14,185 bases of DNA from positions 1 to 14,185 of the forward strand of contig DURG01000352.1 of the NCBI GenBank assembly GCA_012837465.1, in the 5' to 3' direction. Source of the stretch: Propionibacterium sp. GTDB taxonomy: Bacteria; Actinomycetota; Actinomycetes; Propionibacteriales; Propionibacteriaceae. The notes beneath the pieces are model-generated. The model ran no database searches, was not told the origin of the DNA, and saw only the letters and a list, made by a program, of their open reading frames with translations. Made by a program: the position numbers and the translations under genes. This document shows positions 13,009 to 14,185 of the stretch, piece after piece. The stretch's first letter is position 1, and the number at the start of each line of letters is the position of its first letter.

Positions 13009-13719
13009 ATGGCCACACCCCACATCGCCGCCGAGCCCGGCGACATCGCCCCCCTCGTCCTCATGCCGGGCGACCCGAAGCGTGCCGAGCGGATCGCCAA
13101 GGAGTACATGGACGGCGTCAAGCTCGTCTCCGACGTACGCGGCATCGGCGCCTGGACCGGCACCCTCAACGGCGTGCCGATGACCGCCATGGCCTCCGGC
13201 ATGGGTATCCCGTCGCTGTCGATCTACGCCACCGAGCTGTTCTCGCAGTACGGCGTGGAGCGCATCTGCCGCGTCGGTACCTGCGGCGGCATCTCGTCGA
13301 AGGTCAAGGTCAAGGACGTCGTCGTCGCCGTCACCGCGCACACGAACTCCGCCGTCGCCACCATCGACGCGCCCGGCCTCACGCTGGCCCCCGCGGCGAG
13401 CTACGACATGCTGCGCGGCGCCGTCGAGCAGGCCCGCGGAGCCGGCAAGACCGTGCACGTCGGCTCGATCTACTCCAGCGACTTCTTCTACTCGTCGCGC
13501 ACCGACCTCGTCCCCGTGCTGGACCGCCACGGCACGCTGGGCGTCGAGATGGAGGCCGCCGGCCTCTATCTCATCGCGGCCGCCCACGGCAAGGAGGCGC
13601 TGGCGGTGCTGACGGTCTCGGACCACCTGAAGGACGGCTCCGGCGACCTCACCTCCGAGGAGCGCGAGACCATGTTCGCCGATTCCCTCGAGGCCGCCGT
13701 CGCGGGCCTCACCGCCTGA
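13009..13719 (+). CDS. deoD: Purine nucleoside phosphorylase, DeoD type
   Basis: DeoD splits purine (deoxy)ribonucleosides with phosphate to the free base and (deoxy)ribose 1-phosphate, a cytoplasmic salvage step; the family is hexameric. The 236 residues match the usual length. Conserved features are the phosphate-site GDPKRA (21-26) and RVGTCGG (88-94), the nucleoside-site VEMEAA (179-184) with E180, M181 and E182, and VSDH (203-206) with catalytic D205. The ATG at 13009 has GGAAGGTG about six bases upstream. An earlier in-frame ATG (12967) lies inside the hairpin and is rejected. I see no -10-like hexamer between the hairpin and the gene, so transcription may come through from the tRNA promoter. 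Its stop abuts the stop of the convergent symporter gene. Confidence 0.96.
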   Translation: MATPHIAAEPGDIAPLVLMPGDPKRAERIAKEYMDGVKLVSDVRGIGAWTGTLNGVPMTAMASGMGIPSLSIYATELFSQYGVERICRVGTCGGISSKVKVKDVVVAVTAHTNSAVATIDAPGLTLAPAASYDMLRGAVEQARGAGKTVHVGSIYSSDFFYSSRTDLVPVLDRHGTLGVEMEAAGLYLIAAAHGKEALAVLTVSDHLKDGSGDLTSEERETMFADSLEAAVAGLTA

Positions 13720-14185
13720 TCAGGCCTTCGACGCGGCGACCGCTTCCTCGAACTCGGCCTGGACCTCGGCCGACGGGGGAGCGGTCGCCAGCGAGACCAC
13801 CACGGCCACGACGAGGTTGGCCAGGAAGCCCGGCACGATCTCGTAGAGCATCGAGCTCAGCGCGTCGGTCTGCCCCCAGATGAACGCCACGACGGCGCCG
13901 CTGACCATGCCCCACAGCGCGCCCTGCGAGGTGAGGCGCTTCCAGAACAGGCTGAGGATGATGGTGGGCCCGAAGCTCGCGCCGAACCCGGCCCACGCGA
14001 ACGCGACCAGGGCGAGCACCGCCGGGTTGTCGTCGTTGAGGGCCAGCAGGATCGCGACGATGGAGACGATGAGCACGCCCAGGCGGCCGGCGACGACCTC
14101 GCCGCGCTTGGTCATGGAGCGCTTCGTGAACAGCTTGTAGAGGTCCTCGATGACCGCCGACGAGCACACGATGAGCTGCGACGAC
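13720..14185 (-). CDS. putP: Sodium/proline symporter (PutP, SSS family), C-terminal part
   Basis: The last 154 residues of a sodium:solute symporter are visible; the gene enters from the right edge. The fragment begins SSQLIVCSSAVIEDLYK, close to the 'SSQL(L/I)VCSSALxEDxYK' stretch of PutP. Hydrophobic segments follow: VLIVSIVAILLAL, LALVAFAWAGFGASFGPTII, GALWGMVSGAVVAFIW and FLANLVVAVVVSLAT, with LFWKRLTSQGALWGM typical of PutP. The protein ends with a short charged cytoplasmic tail (AEFEEAVAASKA). Proline is the likely substrate by resemblance, but the sodium and substrate sites lie mostly outside the window. The gene converges on deoD with no intergenic base. Confidence 0.9.
   Translation of the reverse strand, partial: SSQLIVCSSAVIEDLYKLFTKRSMTKRGEVVAGRLGVLIVSIVAILLALNDDNPAVLALVAFAWAGFGASFGPTIILSLFWKRLTSQGALWGMVSGAVVAFIWGQTDALSSMLYEIVPGFLANLVVAVVVSLATAPPSAEVQAEFEEAVAASKA

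Noticed and set aside
1..14185. Searched for CRISPR arrays, integrase or transposase genes, toxin-antitoxin pairs and biosynthetic clusters
   Set aside because: No regularly spaced repeats and no such protein motifs were seen. The tRNA-Tyr gene has no integrase or partial duplicate of its 3' end nearby.

Overview
The window looks like chromosomal DNA of a high-GC Gram-positive bacterium (Actinomycetota). It is G+C-rich throughout, with strong third-position G/C in the genes. It encodes a two-subunit KorAB 2-oxoglutarate:ferredoxin oxidoreductase of the mycobacterial type and an MptB-type polyprenol-phosphomannose mannosyltransferase. It also has short -10-like hexamers placed for leaderless or nearly leaderless transcripts. 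A member of the Propionibacteriaceae or a relative is plausible, but this is an impression, not a proof. There is no sign of a phage, plasmid, CRISPR array or intact insertion sequence.

Layout. (1) Positions 1-4632, minus strand: one tight gene run, korA -> korB -> a membrane-anchored protein of unknown function -> an M13 metallopeptidase cut by the left edge. The korA/korB and korB/unknown junctions overlap by 1 and 4 bases, so translation is probably coupled. (2) Positions 4633-5337: about 700 bases without a convincing gene. They hold the probable korA promoter, two inverted copies of a REP-like repeat plus a third fragment, and a long imperfect palindrome (5095-5220). (3) Positions 5338-8490, minus: a 1050-residue SWIM/SNF2 helicase. 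(4) Positions 8491-8549: a divergent promoter region whose two -10-like hexamers form a perfect 9-bp inverted repeat. (5) Positions 8550-11160, plus: three overlapping genes for NuoB-, NuoC- and NuoI-like proteins, then an overlapping mptB mannosyltransferase. (6) Positions 11161-11271: a convergent gap with a repeat copy and a hairpin. (7) Positions 11272-12782, minus: yajQ then xthA (exonuclease III), separated by a duplicated repeat. (8) Positions 12869-12980, plus: tRNA-Tyr(GTA) and a strong terminator-like hairpin, followed closely by deoD (13009-13719). (9) Positions 13720-14185, minus: the C-terminal part of a PutP-type sodium/proline symporter, whose stop codon abuts the deoD stop.

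How the genes may work together. KorAB oxidises 2-oxoglutarate to succinyl-CoA and passes electrons to ferredoxin. About 4 kb away is a small gene set for the iron-sulfur connecting part of complex I (NuoB, NuoC, NuoI). It lacks the NADH-oxidising subunits (NuoE/F/G), the NuoD partner and the membrane subunits. Ferredoxin-linked use of this set is an attractive inference, but the rest of such a complex would have to be encoded elsewhere. The remaining genes are housekeeping: envelope lipoglycan synthesis (MptB), DNA repair (XthA), purine salvage (DeoD), tRNA, and solute uptake (PutP).
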